From: Pseudoalteromonas viridis
Lineage (GTDB): Bacteria > Pseudomonadota > Gammaproteobacteria > Enterobacterales > Alteromonadaceae
Reading direction: 5' to 3'
Length of the DNA: 64,000 nucleotides
Assembly (NCBI RefSeq): GCF_017742995.1
Contig: NZ_CP072425.1
Location: forward strand, 4,039,001 to 4,103,000
The notes under the pieces are model-generated. The model was given only the letters and a program-made list of their open reading frames with translations. It did not search any database and was not told the origin of the DNA. This document shows positions 17,334 to 28,100 of the stretch, piece by piece (position 1 is the stretch's first letter; the number at the start of each line of letters is the position of its first letter). Position numbers and translations under genes: made by a program.

Positions 17334-19907
17334 TTAACGGGTAAATACGATGTCATCGCCGCTGACATCGACCTTAATCACATCACCAGCATCAAAGTCC
17401 CCCTGCAAGAGCTGCTGAGCCAGCGGGTTCTCAATGTAATGCTGCACCGCACGTTTGAGTGGCCGGGCCCCATATACCGGGTCAAAACCACTGGCGGCAA
17501 TCTTATCCAGCGCGGCATCTGTCAGCTCAAACCCGAAGCCTTTGTCGTGCAAACGCTGACGTAATTTCGCCAGCTGAATGTCGGCGATTTGCTTAATGTG
17601 CTCGTTGATAAGCGGATGGAACACCACAGTTTCATCAATCCGGTTAATGAATTCCGGTCTGAACTGAGTAACCAGTACGTCCATCACCCGCTGTTTCAGA
17701 GTCGCATAATCATTGCTGCCCGCCTGCTCCTGGATCACATCAGAACCCAGGTTTGAGGTCATGATGATCACCGCGTTTTTAAAATCAACGGTGCGGCCCT
17801 GACCATCCGTCAGGCGCCCGTCGTCAAGCACCTGAAGCAAAATATTAAACACATCCGGATGGGCTTTTTCTATTTCATCGAGCAAAATCACTGAGTAAGG
17901 GCGACGGCGAACCGCTTCGGTCAGGTAACCGCCCTCTTCATATCCTACATACCCCGGCGGTGCACCCACCAGCCGTGCTACGGAATGTTTCTCCATGAAC
18001 TCCGACATATCAATGCGCACCATGGCATCTTCGGTGTCAAACATAAAGCCTGCCAGCGCTTTGGTCAGCTCGGTTTTACCCACCCCGGTTGGACCCAGGA
18101 ATAAGAATGAGCCAATCGGGCGGTTAGGATCGGCCAGGCCCGCACGCGAGCGACGAATGGCATTGGCCACTGCACTGACGGCTTCATCCTGACCAATCAC
18201 TTTTTTATGCAGCTCGTCTTCCATCTGCAATAATTTATCGCGCTCACCTTGTAGCATTTTCGCCACCGGTATCCCGGTCCAGCGCGATAAAATCTCTGCA
18301 ATTTCATCTTCGCCAACCTGATTTTTCAGCAAGCTCATTTCCTGCATTTCGGCCTGAGAGGCCAGATCCAGTTTGCGCTCCAATTCAGGAATACGGCCAT
18401 ATTGCAGCTCCGACATCCGCTGCAAGTCACTTGCCCGGCGCGCCACTTCAAGATCAAGTCGGGCTTGCTCCAGCTCAGCCTTGATCACCTGAGTCCCCTG
18501 TAATGAGGCTTTCTCGGCATTCCAGACTTCATCAAGCTCACGGTATTCCGTTTCAAGCTGCTGGATCAGCGCCTGCATTTCACTGCGGCGTTTCTGGCTG
18601 GCCTCATCTTTTTCTTTTGCCAGCGCATTATCCTCCAGTTTAAGCTGGATAATACGTCGTTCCAGCTTATCCAGTTGCTCCGGCTTGGAGTCTATTTGTA
18701 AGCGAATAGATGAACCCGCTTCGTCGATCAGGTCAATGGCTTTATCCGGTAGTTGTCTGTCACTGATATAGCGATGCGACAACTGAGCCGCGGCAACAAT
18801 GGCGGGATCGGTAATGTCCACGGAATGATGCAGCTCATAGCGCTCTTTTAAGCCACGCAAAATCGCAATGGTATCTTCGACACTAGGCTCAGCGACAAAC
18901 ACTTTCTGGAAGCGCCGCTCCAGTGCCGCGTCTTTTTCAATATACTGGCGATATTCATCCAGCGTTGTGGCACCCACGCAGTGCAATTCACCACGCGCCA
19001 GTGCAGGCTTAAGCATATTACCGGCATCCATCGCGCCGTCGGTTTTACCAGCCCCGACCATAGTATGGATCTCATCGATAAACAGGATCACCCGGCCTTC
19101 TTCTTTACCCAGCTCATTCAGGACCGACTTCAGACGCTCTTCAAACTCACCACGATACTTGGCACCGGCGACCAGGGCACCCAGGTCCAGTGACAACACC
19201 CGCTTATCTTTAAGACCCTCGGGCACCTCGCCATTGATGATACGTTGCGCCAGGCCTTCAACAATGGCGGTTTTACCTACCCCCGGCTCACCAATTAAAA
19301 CCGGGTTGTTCTTGGTACGGCGCTGCAAAACCTGCACCGTGCGACGAATTTCATCGTCACGGCCAATCACTGGATCCAGCTTGCCCTGCTCGGCTCGCTC
19401 GGTCAGGTCTATGGTATATTTTTCCAGCGCCTGGCGGGTATCTTCGGCATTGGGGTCATCGACTTTCTGACCACCTCGAATGGCCTTAATGGCTTTTTCA
19501 ATTTTGTCCTGCGTGATATTTAACGAGCGGAAAATGTCGCCCAGCGGCCCTTTATCTTCACAGGCAGCAAATACAAACAACTCACTGGAAATGTATTTGT
19601 CTTTGCGCTTCTGAGCATATTTATCACATAAATTGATCAGTGAAATGAGGTTATTCGACAGCTGAACATCACCGCCCACTCCTTCCACCTTGAACAACTT
19701 TTCAATGGCCTGAGAGAGTTTCGTGTTAAGCTCATCGGCACTCACACCGGCCTGCGCAAACAGTGCGCGAACACTGGAGCCACTTTGCTGTAGCAGTGCG
19801 TACATAAGATGCACAGGTTCAATGAACTGATGGTCACGCCCCAATGCGAGAGATTGCGCATCAGACAGCGCTGCTTGAAATTTACTGGTAAACCTATCTA
19901 TTCGCAT
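17334..19907 (-). CDS. clpB: ATP-dependent disaggregase ClpB
   Basis: 857 residues, full length. ClpB pulls proteins out of aggregates together with DnaK. Order: N domain with two Clp repeats ([20 protein letters not shown]), AAA-1 with Walker [16 protein letters not shown] and Walker [12 protein letters not shown], the long coiled-coil M domain (about 400-530), AAA-2 with [15 protein letters not shown] and [14 protein letters not shown], and the C-terminal domain. The sensor-2 segment [10 protein letters not shown] is present. A sigma32-like promoter precedes it, although it also lies 90 bp after pgeF, as in E. coli, so both read-through and heat-shock transcription are plausible. Confidence 0.99.
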   Translation of the reverse strand: MRIDRFTSKFQAALSDAQSLALGRDHQFIEPVHLMYALLQQSGSSVRALFAQAGVSADELNTKLSQAIEKLFKVEGVGGDVQLSNNLISLINLCDKYAQKRKDKYISSELFVFAACEDKGPLGDIFRSLNITQDKIEKAIKAIRGGQKVDDPNAEDTRQALEKYTIDLTERAEQGKLDPVIGRDDEIRRTVQVLQRRTKNNPVLIGEPGVGKTAIVEGLAQRIINGEVPEGLKDKRVLSLDLGALVAGAKYRGEFEERLKSVLNELGKEEGRVILFIDEIHTMVGAGKTDGAMDAGNMLKPALARGELHCVGATTLDEYRQYIEKDAALERRFQKVFVAEPSVEDTIAILRGLKERYELHHSVDITDPAIVAAAQLSHRYISDRQLPDKAIDLIDEAGSSIRLQIDSKPEQLDKLERRIIQLKLEDNALAKEKDEASQKRRSEMQALIQQLETEYRELDEVWNAEKASLQGTQVIKAELEQARLDLEVARRASDLQRMSELQYGRIPELERKLDLASQAEMQEMSLLKNQVGEDEIAEILSRWTGIPVAKMLQGERDKLLQMEDELHKKVIGQDEAVSAVANAIRRSRAGLADPNRPIGSFLFLGPTGVGKTELTKALAGFMFDTEDAMVRIDMSEFMEKHSVARLVGAPPGYVGYEEGGYLTEAVRRRPYSVILLDEIEKAHPDVFNILLQVLDDGRLTDGQGRTVDFKNAVIIMTSNLGSDVIQEQAGSNDYATLKQRVMDVLVTQFRPEFINRIDETVVFHPLINEHIKQIADIQLAKLRQRLHDKGFGFELTDAALDKIAASGFDPVYGARPLKRAVQHYIENPLAQQLLQGDFDAGDVIKVDVSGDDIVFTR

Positions 19908-19942
19908 ACCCGAAATAACCTTATAAATAACTTAGTTACCTA

Positions 19943-19973
19943 TAAAATGGGTATCAGAGGGAGTTTGATCAAG
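19943..19973 (-). promoter_or_regulatory. Heat-shock (sigma32-like) promoter of clpB
   Basis: On the minus strand CTTGATC (19967-19973) is followed after 14 bp by ACCCATTTTA (19943-19952), close to the sigma32 pattern CTTGAAA and CCCCATNT. It sits 36 bp before the clpB start in the pgeF-clpB gap. Confidence 0.7.
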
Positions 19974-19997
19974 GTGCAGACGACAAAAGAGCGAGAT

Positions 19998-20723
19998 TTA
20001 TTTGCGCCAAATCAAAGAGGCCATGCGACCACAGCGACCATCGCGACGATAAGAGAAGAAATGCTCAGGGTTGGACACAGTACATTGCGCCTGTGCGAAG
20101 ACAGATTGCACGCCAAGCTCTTTCAATTGCTGTGTTGCCAGCGCATAAATATCCGCCATATAGCGCCCATTCTTTTGTGCTTTAAAGGCATTCTGGTGCG
20201 CCTGATGACGGGCGACAAACTGCTCGCGCACTTCTTCGCCCACTTCAAAGGCCTGAGGACCAATGGCCGGACCCAGCCAGGCATGTATTCGGGACGTCGG
20301 TGCCCTGAAATGTGCAATCGTTCTGGCAAGAATATCCGCCGCTAAAGGACGCCAGCCACAGTGCACTGCGGCTATCTCCTCGCCATCGTCACTGGCCAGC
20401 AGCACAGGCAGACAGTCGGCTGTCATAATTGCCAGCGCAAACTGGCGGGAGCGGGTAAAAATAGCATCAGCCTGCGGCGTCTGAGTAATATCGTACTTTT
20501 CTTCTGCCAGGATCACGGTATTGCCGTGTACCTGTTCAAGCCAGGCGATTGGCACCGGGACCTGAGCCTGTAATTGTGCTCTGTTGTGTGCAACGGCTTG
20601 TGGATTGTCTCCAACATGACAGGCCAGATTGAATCCATCGAAGGGGGCCGCCGAAACGCCCCCCTGACGCGTTGTCGACAAGGTGCCGACAACCTCCTTT
20701 AATGGCCAATCCGGGTGCAGCAT
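19998..20723 (-). CDS. pgeF: Peptidoglycan editing factor PgeF (YfiH, laccase-domain)
   Basis: 241 residues of the multicopper-polyphenol-oxidase-like YfiH family. In E. coli PgeF removes wrongly built muropeptides carrying L-Ser in place of L-Ala. The three metal-site motifs are visible: GFNLACHVGDN, MTADCLPVLLA and AAVHCGWRPLAADIL. The C-terminus GRCGRMASLIW is family-typical. It is one base downstream of rluD and upstream of clpB, the arrangement rluD-yfiH-clpB known from E. coli, so co-transcription with rluD is likely. Confidence 0.95.
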   Translation of the reverse strand: MLHPDWPLKEVVGTLSTTRQGGVSAAPFDGFNLACHVGDNPQAVAHNRAQLQAQVPVPIAWLEQVHGNTVILAEEKYDITQTPQADAIFTRSRQFALAIMTADCLPVLLASDDGEEIAAVHCGWRPLAADILARTIAHFRAPTSRIHAWLGPAIGPQAFEVGEEVREQFVARHQAHQNAFKAQKNGRYMADIYALATQQLKELGVQSVFAQAQCTVSNPEHFFSYRRDGRCGRMASLIWRK

Positions 20724-20724
20724 A

Positions 20725-21702
20725 TTAGTAGTCTATCTGTGGATTAAGCTTAAAATCTTCACGCAATGCGGCTGTAAGTTTTTGCATATCTTCCGGGATA
20801 GGTGCTTCCCAGGTCATGATTTCACCACTCACCGGGTGCGCTATACGCAGCTTAACGGCATGCAGCGCCTGGCGCTTAAAGCCACGCAAAGTATCGAGGA
20901 ACTCTGGCGATGCATTGCGCGGTGGGCAAGGACGGCCCCCGTAGAGCTGATCACCAATTAGCGGGTGCTTAAGGTACGCCATGTGGACACGGATCTGGTG
21001 CGTACGGCCCGTTTCAAGGCGCAAACGCAGGCGTGTATGTGCGCGAAACTTTTCCGCAACCCGGTAATGCGTAATTGCCGGTTTACCCATTTCATGAATC
21101 GCCATGTGGGTACGTTTAGTGGCATGGCGGCCAATGGGCTTTTCTACCACGCCACCTGCTGTCATGGTGCCATTACAGATGGCTTCGTATTCACGGGTAA
21201 AGTTTTCACGTGCCTGGAGGTTTTTCACCAAATGAGTTTGCGCGACTATGGTTTTGGCCACCACCATTAATCCGGTGGTGTCTTTATCAAGACGGTGTAC
21301 TATGCCGGCACGCGGGACATTAATGATCTCCGGATGATGGTGCAACAATGCATTGAGCACAGTCCCATTTGGGTTACCGGCACCAGGGTGCACCACCAGA
21401 CCCATAGGCTTATTGATCACCAGGATGTCATCGTCCTCATAAACGATGTCTAACGCGATGTCTTGCGCTTCATATTCCCGCTCCGCCTCAATTTGCGTTT
21501 CCACCGCAACGACTTCACCGCCCAGCAGTTTTTCCTTAGGGGTAGCCAGAATATCGCCATTAACGGTGACTTTTTCATCGAGGATCCAGGTTTTTATTCT
21601 AGAACGTGAAAAATCGGGGAACAATTGCGCCAAAATCTGGTCTAGACGTTTACCGCCCAGTTCCACTGGCACATCGGCTTGTAGAGAAATTTGCTCAGAC
21701 AT
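20725..21702 (-). CDS. rluD: 23S rRNA pseudouridine synthase RluD
   Basis: 325 residues. N-terminal S4 RNA-binding domain (GKRLDQILAQLFPDFSRSRIKTWI), then the RluA-family catalytic domain with HRLDKDTTGLMVVAKT, where Asp139 is the nucleophile. RluD makes the pseudouridines at 1911, 1915 and 1917 in helix 69 of 23S rRNA. RTHQIRVHMAYLKHPLIGD is the family C-terminal motif. It is divergent from bamD, as in other gammaproteobacteria, and leads the rluD-pgeF-clpB series. Confidence 0.97.
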   Translation of the reverse strand: MSEQISLQADVPVELGGKRLDQILAQLFPDFSRSRIKTWILDEKVTVNGDILATPKEKLLGGEVVAVETQIEAEREYEAQDIALDIVYEDDDILVINKPMGLVVHPGAGNPNGTVLNALLHHHPEIINVPRAGIVHRLDKDTTGLMVVAKTIVAQTHLVKNLQARENFTREYEAICNGTMTAGGVVEKPIGRHATKRTHMAIHEMGKPAITHYRVAEKFRAHTRLRLRLETGRTHQIRVHMAYLKHPLIGDQLYGGRPCPPRNASPEFLDTLRGFKRQALHAVKLRIAHPVSGEIMTWEAPIPEDMQKLTAALREDFKLNPQIDY

Positions 21703-21823
21703 GTGTAACTTTACCTAAAATACCAGTGCAAGCCATGCTCGACTGGGTTAGAATCGCATAAATGCATAGTTTACTCGGTTTTGCCGACTTGGCCTAGCCT
21801 GATAACGAAGGTAGTAAAATAAA

Positions 21824-22585
21824 ATGATAAAGACGTTGGGAAAACGCGCTTTTGCAATCGTACTGAGCGCATCTGTATTGGGATTAGCAGCTTGCTCGTC
21901 CGCCCCAGAACAAGAAGAAATCGAACGCGTACCAAATAAATCTGTGCAAGCATTGTACGAAGATGCCAAGCAAACACTCGACTCAGGCCTGTATGCACGT
22001 GCCATCGAGCTACTCAGTGCCATCAACTCACGTTACCCGTTTGGCCCTTATTCTCATCAGGTGCAGATGGACTTGGTCTACGCCTTTTATCAGACCGGAA
22101 ACACCGAGCAAGCACTGGCCACAGTAGATCGTTTTTTACGCCTAAATCCCAACCATAAAAACCTCGACTACATGTATTACATGCGAGGACTAATCAATAT
22201 CAAAGCGGACGAGAATGGTTTTCAGGAATACTTTGGTATTGATCGCGCAGACCGCGATCCGAGCCGCACACGGGTTGCTTTTCAGGATTTGACGACGCTT
22301 GTGAAGAACTATCCGGACAGCACGTATGTGCCAGAGGCCAAAAAGCGCCTGGCATGGCTGCTTAACAAGATGGCGCGTTATGAGCTAAAAGTCGCCAACT
22401 ATTACTTTGAGCGTGAAGCGTATCTCGCTGCTGCAAACCGCGGCAAGTACGTGGTCGAGCATTTTTCTCAGAGCAGTTACCTGGTACCTGCACTTGAAAT
22501 GATGGAAAAAAGCTATGCCATGTTAGGGCTTGATGAGTTGAGCGAAAACGCCCGCAAGGCAAAAGAGCTGAATCAGCAGCGCTAA
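21824..22585 (+). CDS. bamD: Outer-membrane assembly lipoprotein BamD
   Basis: 253 residues. Lipoprotein signal ending in LGLAACSS, then five TPR-like repeats (ALYEDAKQTLDSGLYARAIE, HQVQMDLVYAFYQTGN, YMYYMRGLINIKADENGFQ, PEAKKRLAWLLNKMARYELK). BamD is the essential TPR member of the BAM complex that folds beta-barrels into the outer membrane, including the TonB receptors encoded here. The FGIDRADRDPSRTRVAFQD segment is diagnostic. Followed by a strong terminator. Confidence 0.97.
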   Translation: MIKTLGKRAFAIVLSASVLGLAACSSAPEQEEIERVPNKSVQALYEDAKQTLDSGLYARAIELLSAINSRYPFGPYSHQVQMDLVYAFYQTGNTEQALATVDRFLRLNPNHKNLDYMYYMRGLINIKADENGFQEYFGIDRADRDPSRTRVAFQDLTTLVKNYPDSTYVPEAKKRLAWLLNKMARYELKVANYYFEREAYLAAANRGKYVVEHFSQSSYLVPALEMMEKSYAMLGLDELSENARKAKELNQQR

Positions 22586-22610
22586 GCCCCCATTCTCGAT
22601 ACTGAATACA

Positions 22611-22647
22611 ACAACGCCGGGTTGCACATAGCATCCGGCGTTTTTAT
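22611..22647 (+). terminator. Terminator of bamD
   Basis: AACGCCGG and CCGGCGTT pair around a 13-base loop and are followed by TTTATTTG. Confidence 0.85.
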
Positions 22648-22665
22648 TTGAGTAAAACAGGGCTT

Positions 22666-22830
22666 ATACCAATTTGCTTAATTAAGTGTTCTATTTTGAG
22701 GCGAGAAAATATGTTCGATAACTAGGCAAAAATTTTACTATTTAGTTGTTCTAAATGAGAAATTTTTAACGCCGTTAGCGTCATATTTGCTCCGTCAAAT
22801 TGAACAGGTATTAAGTGAAATTAATTGGTA

Positions 22831-22833
<3 letters not shown>
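22666..22833 (-). repeat. Dispersed palindromic repeat, copy B (MITE-like)
   Basis: Same element as at 621-784, in reverse orientation and 168 bp long because of four extra bases (AATT) near the glnB end. Read on the minus strand it begins TAATACCAATT, where TAA is the glnB stop (22831-22833). The inner mini-ORF (22722-22784, minus) keeps GGAG-CAAAT-ATG and codes MTLTALKISHLEQLNSKIFA, then TAG. With copy C it brackets glnB and the first fimT as inverted repeats. Confidence 0.85.
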
Positions 22834-23178
<345 letters not shown>

Positions 23179-23303
23179 TTATCCCTTTGGTAATGCGTCG
23201 ATTTTAGACAATCCCATAAAACAAGGCAAACAAAGCAATTGAATAAATAAACAAAAAGACGCACTATACTAAGTAGTCTTTATTCCTGTTTTTGGCTGTA
23301 ATC

Positions 23304-23843
23304 ATGAAAAAAAATACAGGCTTCACGCTTTTTGAGTTGGTTATCACTATTGCCATTTTGGGTGTACTGGCCACATTGGCATTCTCATTCAGCGGCGGTC
23401 TGACCACCTCTACCCGCGCCGAAGCTTACCTGAGAGAACTGAAACGCACCGTAACCTTTGCCAGGGCACAAGCCACAGCAACCGATGAGATCATTATTAT
23501 ATGCCCGGCAACCGCAGCCCTGGTTGAAGCCAACAACAACTTTGTCTGCCAGGACAATTGGCAGAACAATCGAATTGCAGTCTTCCTCGACAGGGACAAT
23601 AACGGTTCCTACACCACAGGGACCGACGACCTATTGCGCGTGATGGAGCAAGTCCCTGATAATGATGGCCTGACGTTTCCAGCAGCCAGCTTACGCTTTG
23701 ACTCTAGCGGCCGTACCGCGATGGTGCAGTCCAGCAGCTTTATTTATTGTCCCGCTGCTACAGATTTTCCGAATCAGCAGCTGGAGGTAAGCGTTGTGGG
23801 TTCCGCACTCTACCGGGGCGACACTACACTCACCTGTAACTAA
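23304..23843 (+). CDS. fimT: FimT/GspH-type minor pseudopilin
   Basis: 179 residues from ATG 23304. The short leader MKKNTG ends before FTLFELVITIAILGVLATLAF, a class III prepilin signal cut by PilD, with the mature Glu5. The body carries the GspH/FimT pattern: ARAQATATDEIIIICP, a disulphide-capable pair, LDRDNNGSYTTGTDDLLRV and VVGSALYRGD near the end. FimT proteins are minor pilins of type IV pili, some implicated in DNA binding. A TTG four codons upstream is an unlikely start. The stop codon is the first codon of repeat copy C; the gene lies divergent from glnB. Confidence 0.88.
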   Translation: MKKNTGFTLFELVITIAILGVLATLAFSFSGGLTTSTRAEAYLRELKRTVTFARAQATATDEIIIICPATAALVEANNNFVCQDNWQNNRIAVFLDRDNNGSYTTGTDDLLRVMEQVPDNDGLTFPAASLRFDSSGRTAMVQSSSFIYCPAATDFPNQQLEVSVVGSALYRGDTTLTCN

Positions 23844-24004
23844 TACCAATTTCACTTAATACCTGTTCAATTTGACGGAGCAAATATGACGCTAACTGTG
23901 TTAAAAATTTCTCATTTAGAACAACTAAATATCAAAATTTTTGCCTAGTTATCGAACATATTTTCTCGCCTCGAAATGGAACACTTAATTAAGCAAATTG
24001 GTAT
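23841..24004 (+). repeat. Dispersed palindromic repeat, copy C (MITE-like)
   Basis: 164 bp, same length and orientation relative to its upstream gene as copy A. TAA at 23841-23843 is the fimT stop. The inner mini-ORF (23886-23948) starts 45 bases after that TAA, exactly as in copy A, and ends in TAG after 20 codons. Terminal ATACCAATTT / AAATTGGTAT and the inner hairpin are conserved. Confidence 0.85.
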
Positions 24005-24171
24005 AAACCGCCTAACCTTCACTGTTGTGCTTGTTTTTACAACAGTAAAAGAGGTCTAAAAAACCCGTCTAATTTAACGACGACGCGCTGCAATGATATT
24101 TATTCATATGCCTTGCGGCCGGGGCTAAAACAGCTAGGCTGACACTATGACTGATGCATGGATGCATACTC

Positions 24172-24687
24172 ATGGACTCAAGGACTATCCGCGGGTTTAG
24201 CCTGCTTGAATTGATTATCTGCTTAGCACTGTTTAGCGTATTGTTACTACTGGCCGCTCCAGCAGTACACTCTATGACCGAGCTGGACCGTGCCAAACAA
24301 GCACTGGTATTAGTTGACCGCCACCTGACTTTGGCACGACTGCACGCGATAACGCATCAGACCCCCGTCACGATTTGCCCTCTGGTTAATAATCGTTGTA
24401 CAAACTTTTGGCATCAGGAACTCACCATTTTTACCGACCGGGACGAACGTGCTTACTTTGATAAAAACGACGCAAAACTGATGGTGCTCTCTGAAATACG
24501 CGCATCAGATACGCTCGATTACCCCAGAGCGGCAATCACCTTTAAACATACCGGCACGTTGAAGGGATTTGGTAATGGTACTTTTGTGTATTGCACACAA
24601 CGCCTCACAGGGGCGCCTCTTGGCCTGGCGTTATCAGTCAGCGTGGTTGGGCGAAGCCGACTCAGAGACACTAATAAGTGTATTTAA
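24172..24687 (+). CDS. Second FimT/GspH-type minor pseudopilin
   Basis: 171 residues from ATG 24172 (six more codons are open to 24154). Leader MDSRTIRG, then FSLLELIICLALFSVLLLL, a prepilin signal with mature Glu5. The following text matches the GspH/FimT plan seen in the gene before it: LARLHAITHQTPVTICP, FTDRDERAYFDKNDAKLMVL, FKHTGTLKGFGNGTFVYC and VSVVGRSRLRD. It is a distant paralogue of the first fimT, not a recent copy. It converges with pilE; 63 bp separates the two ends and no clear terminator is seen there. Confidence 0.82.
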   Translation: MDSRTIRGFSLLELIICLALFSVLLLLAAPAVHSMTELDRAKQALVLVDRHLTLARLHAITHQTPVTICPLVNNRCTNFWHQELTIFTDRDERAYFDKNDAKLMVLSEIRASDTLDYPRAAITFKHTGTLKGFGNGTFVYCTQRLTGAPLGLALSVSVVGRSRLRDTNKCI

Positions 24688-24750
24688 CACCAAGAGCTAG
24701 GTAACCCCAGCCCTGTTAAATACTTGCTATCTGGCAGGCACCTGTATGCG

Positions 24751-25176
24751 CTATCGACCCCAACAGCGATCAGCGGCAAACGTGCCTGTGCTGCCGCGAA
24801 TGTTCAGATTATTAATGGTCAACGTGGTGCACTCTGTGTCACCTGCCAGCGGCCCACCAGTTGCAGTGGCCGTGATCACAAAGGAGTTAAGGTCGGCGCC
24901 CAGCGCTATCTGCAATGTGAAGTAATTATTTTCTGTTGTCGTGGGTAACCCCAACGCCGCCAGAGTGGTCGCGTATTGACGATTGTCGACAAAGTACTGC
25001 TCTTGTTTGTTCGCCGCATCCAGCAAGGTCGCTGCGGCCTCGGCTCTGGCTGCACGTCTGACATATTCCGTATAGCTGGGGTAGGCAATACTGGCCAAGA
25101 TACCCAAAATAGCAACGGTGATCACCATCTCTATCAGGGTAAATCCCTGCTCTGTGTGCTTAGTTCTTTTCATCAT
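24751..25176 (-). CDS. pilE: Type IV minor pilin PilE
   Basis: 141 residues. Leader MMKRTKHTEQG and FTLIEMVITVAILGILASIAYP, the canonical prepilin cleavage site with Glu5 and long hydrophobic helix. RRAARAEAAATLLDAANKQEQYFVDNRQYA is the PilE signature, and a C-terminal cysteine pair (ECTT, DRCWG) can close a D-loop. It is the last gene of the pilV-pilW-pilX-pilY1-pilE series and its start overlaps the pilY1 end by 17 bp. Either of two adjacent ATG codons may be used; GAAGAG lies just upstream. Confidence 0.92.
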   Translation of the reverse strand: MMKRTKHTEQGFTLIEMVITVAILGILASIAYPSYTEYVRRAARAEAAATLLDAANKQEQYFVDNRQYATTLAALGLPTTTENNYFTLQIALGADLNSFVITATATGGPLAGDTECTTLTINNLNIRGSTGTFAADRCWGR

Positions 25177-28100
25177 GCTCTTCTTTTTTGTAAATGTACA
25201 ATAGCCGCGTTTGCATTGTGATTGTTACCTCTTTGGAGCCCGTTGGACCACCAACATCGCCATTTGGCTTGCGGTATGGCTCGGCGGCGTCTGGTTCTAT
25301 CAACTTCACCTTGCCATCTACAACATCGCTTGAATTATTATCATCGAGATGGACAACCGGACTTATCAGCTGAGCTTTAATCGTAGTACTGCCATCTTCC
25401 TCGGTATACTCACTGTAGTGCACCCTGGGTGTATCCGGCACTTCGGCGGTAGTCTGATAACTGCGCTGATCTAACATCTGCATGCCGTAATTGAGGTGCA
25501 ACACATACAGCTGTCCCTTACCTGCAGTGATCGAACACTCGTTTACTTCAACGCTGGCCGGGGTAAAGGTGGTGTAGTAGGCCACACCAGCAACCACAGT
25601 CGCAGCTGCCATAGACTTCTCGCCATTGCCCAACTTTAACTTCCACCCCTTAGCCGCCCCCAGCTCGACTTCTTTTTCTACAAATCTATCGAAGTCGTCA
25701 AGGCGAGCATAAAATGGATCATTGGTGACATTCAGCAAATCCGACGAACGAATGACATCTGGTGTGCTATCACGGTCAAATGATCGGGTTTTGGTGTTTT
25801 CATCCCTAATCATGTACAAAAAGTCTTGTACTGAGGTAGATGTGGGCTTAGCCCGGTTACCACTGCCAATCAGCAAACCATCATAGGGGATATCCCGGCG
25901 AATAGTTATCGTCTGACCATTTACCATTTTGGTTGAGACCTTAGAAAAATAGGTGCGTGCAACCACCGGACGATAGAAAAAGCGCCGTTTATTGTTATCG
26001 GTGCCACCACTGAGATTGGCCAATTGAAAATGCGTCCAGGGGTTTTCGCTGTCATTGGGGTTGGTGCCAGGTAAGTCAAATCGCCACACTCCGCCTCCGG
26101 TATCTGTGGCATAGATACGGTCTGTATAGCCGTCGTAATCAGAGTCAATCGTGCTGACATCAGCAGCAATACTGTGTTTACCTTTAAAGCCATTCTCAGC
26201 GGTTAGACTCCAAAATGGCCTGCCCGTTTCAATGTCAACGATGTAAATTCCGCGGCCTGTAGAGTCTTCAGAAAACAAGGCATTGTCTTTATTGGTGTCA
26301 TATCCGCCACCAAAGATAACCACTGGCGTATCAGGCTTTGCCTTAATAAAGGTGATCAGAGGCTTAGACCAGGTTTGCGCTAACTGCTTGTAAGGTGCCA
26401 CCCCGCCTTTTATCGGTCCACCCCAAAGTAACCTGGGGTTATCTGGCGAGGTTATATCAAAGCCATAATATTCATTGCCGCCACGGCGCAAGCCCACAAT
26501 GAGCCACACTCGCTCACCGTTGCCAACCTTGCCATCATCGTTTTTATCCCAGAAGTACACCGTAATCGGACCATCGACCCCATAAAGTTTAGTGTCATCT
26601 TTACGATCCATCTGTGGCTTAAGGATATCTAACAATGAGCCCGGCACAAATGCCCAGCTTTCGGAGACCGTATCACCATGGTCTTTGAACATATGCAAAA
26701 AGCCAGCATTGGTCCCGACAATCACCCGCTGATCGCCATTGCCGTAGTCAATGGTTACTGGCCTGGAGTGCAGCGGATCACCAAAAATCGTACTGCGCCG
26801 ATCCTGAGTTGAGTTGTTATTGTTCTCATCATTGACATCAATCCCCCGGGACCAGTTGATCACATTGGGCAGCACGCCAGCATTGTCTACGGAAAACAAA
26901 GTACTAAGTTTGCTCAGATCACCACCCGCCGCGATTAACGCGGTAGCATAGTCAAACGACATCAAAGTCCCTTTGCCATAGTCTGAGTAAATCTTTCGGG
27001 TGGTTTGCCTGGACAGTTGATAATTCACGCCCCCAACGCCCACCTTAGAGCCATCTTTGGAGCCAGGCTGAGACCAATAGGTCGTGACGTTATCTGCAAT
27101 GGTCCCCTCTTCGTTAATAGCATGGCTATTGCTACCCATCCCGTGAATAACTGAGCCTTTCACCTTGAGCTTTTTGAGATTGCCACGCCAGCGGGTGTGG
27201 GTTTCAGGGTAAAACATGGTGTAGTAGATTGAGTCTCCACTGCGACTTAAGTCTGAGCTACTGGTTGACACCGAAGGCGACGAAAAACTATCGCTTTTTT
27301 CACGAATATTCGTAATAGTGGCTTTCAGTGCCTCAGACAGCTCCGAAGCAGTATTAGCATGCTTGTACTCTCCGCCGCCATCCAGCGCGGTTTGCTCCAG
27401 CAAGGCTTTACCTGCATTCGACATCCCGGTACCAAACCCAATGGTATAGGTTCGGGCAAAATCTTGCTCCTGAGGAGTAGCTGGGTAAAGGTCAACCTGC
27501 GTTTCCGGGGTGCCCCGCATTACTTTGGCCAGTGAATTCAGATAGTTATTAGACACTCGGCTTGGCGCTGTGCCAAAGGTAGACACATATTTATTATAGA
27601 TATCCGTATTGCGCGCCGAGTCACTGGTGGGATCCCCATCGGTCATCAGAATTATATTAGTGGAGGTATCACAACGCTTAGGCGCCAGGGGATCCGGCTT
27701 AAACGGCGAAATATAAACCCCATTGCTTTCAATACTACGGTCACGATCTCTCTTATCCCGGCCATACAAGACGTTCTTTCCGGTCAGATAAAGATATGCC
27801 TCCCAGAGCGTTTCAGACAGAGGCGTACTACCGCTGGCCGGCAGGTTAGCAATTTTACTCTTCAAGGTTGTCTGGCTGGCACCCAAACCATTGAGCACAT
27901 AGCCACCAGAACTTGAGTACAAGCGCATAAGGCCAATATCAAAGTCGGGGTTCTCATCAACCAACGTAGTAATGGCGTCCTGAGCAACCTTTAACCGGCT
28001 GTCGCCGCAATTTGACTCCCGATACCAACCATTGCGCACTTTATAACAGCGCTTACTGGTCTGTGATGAATCAAAGCAATCTATCTCGCGAAACCGTCCG

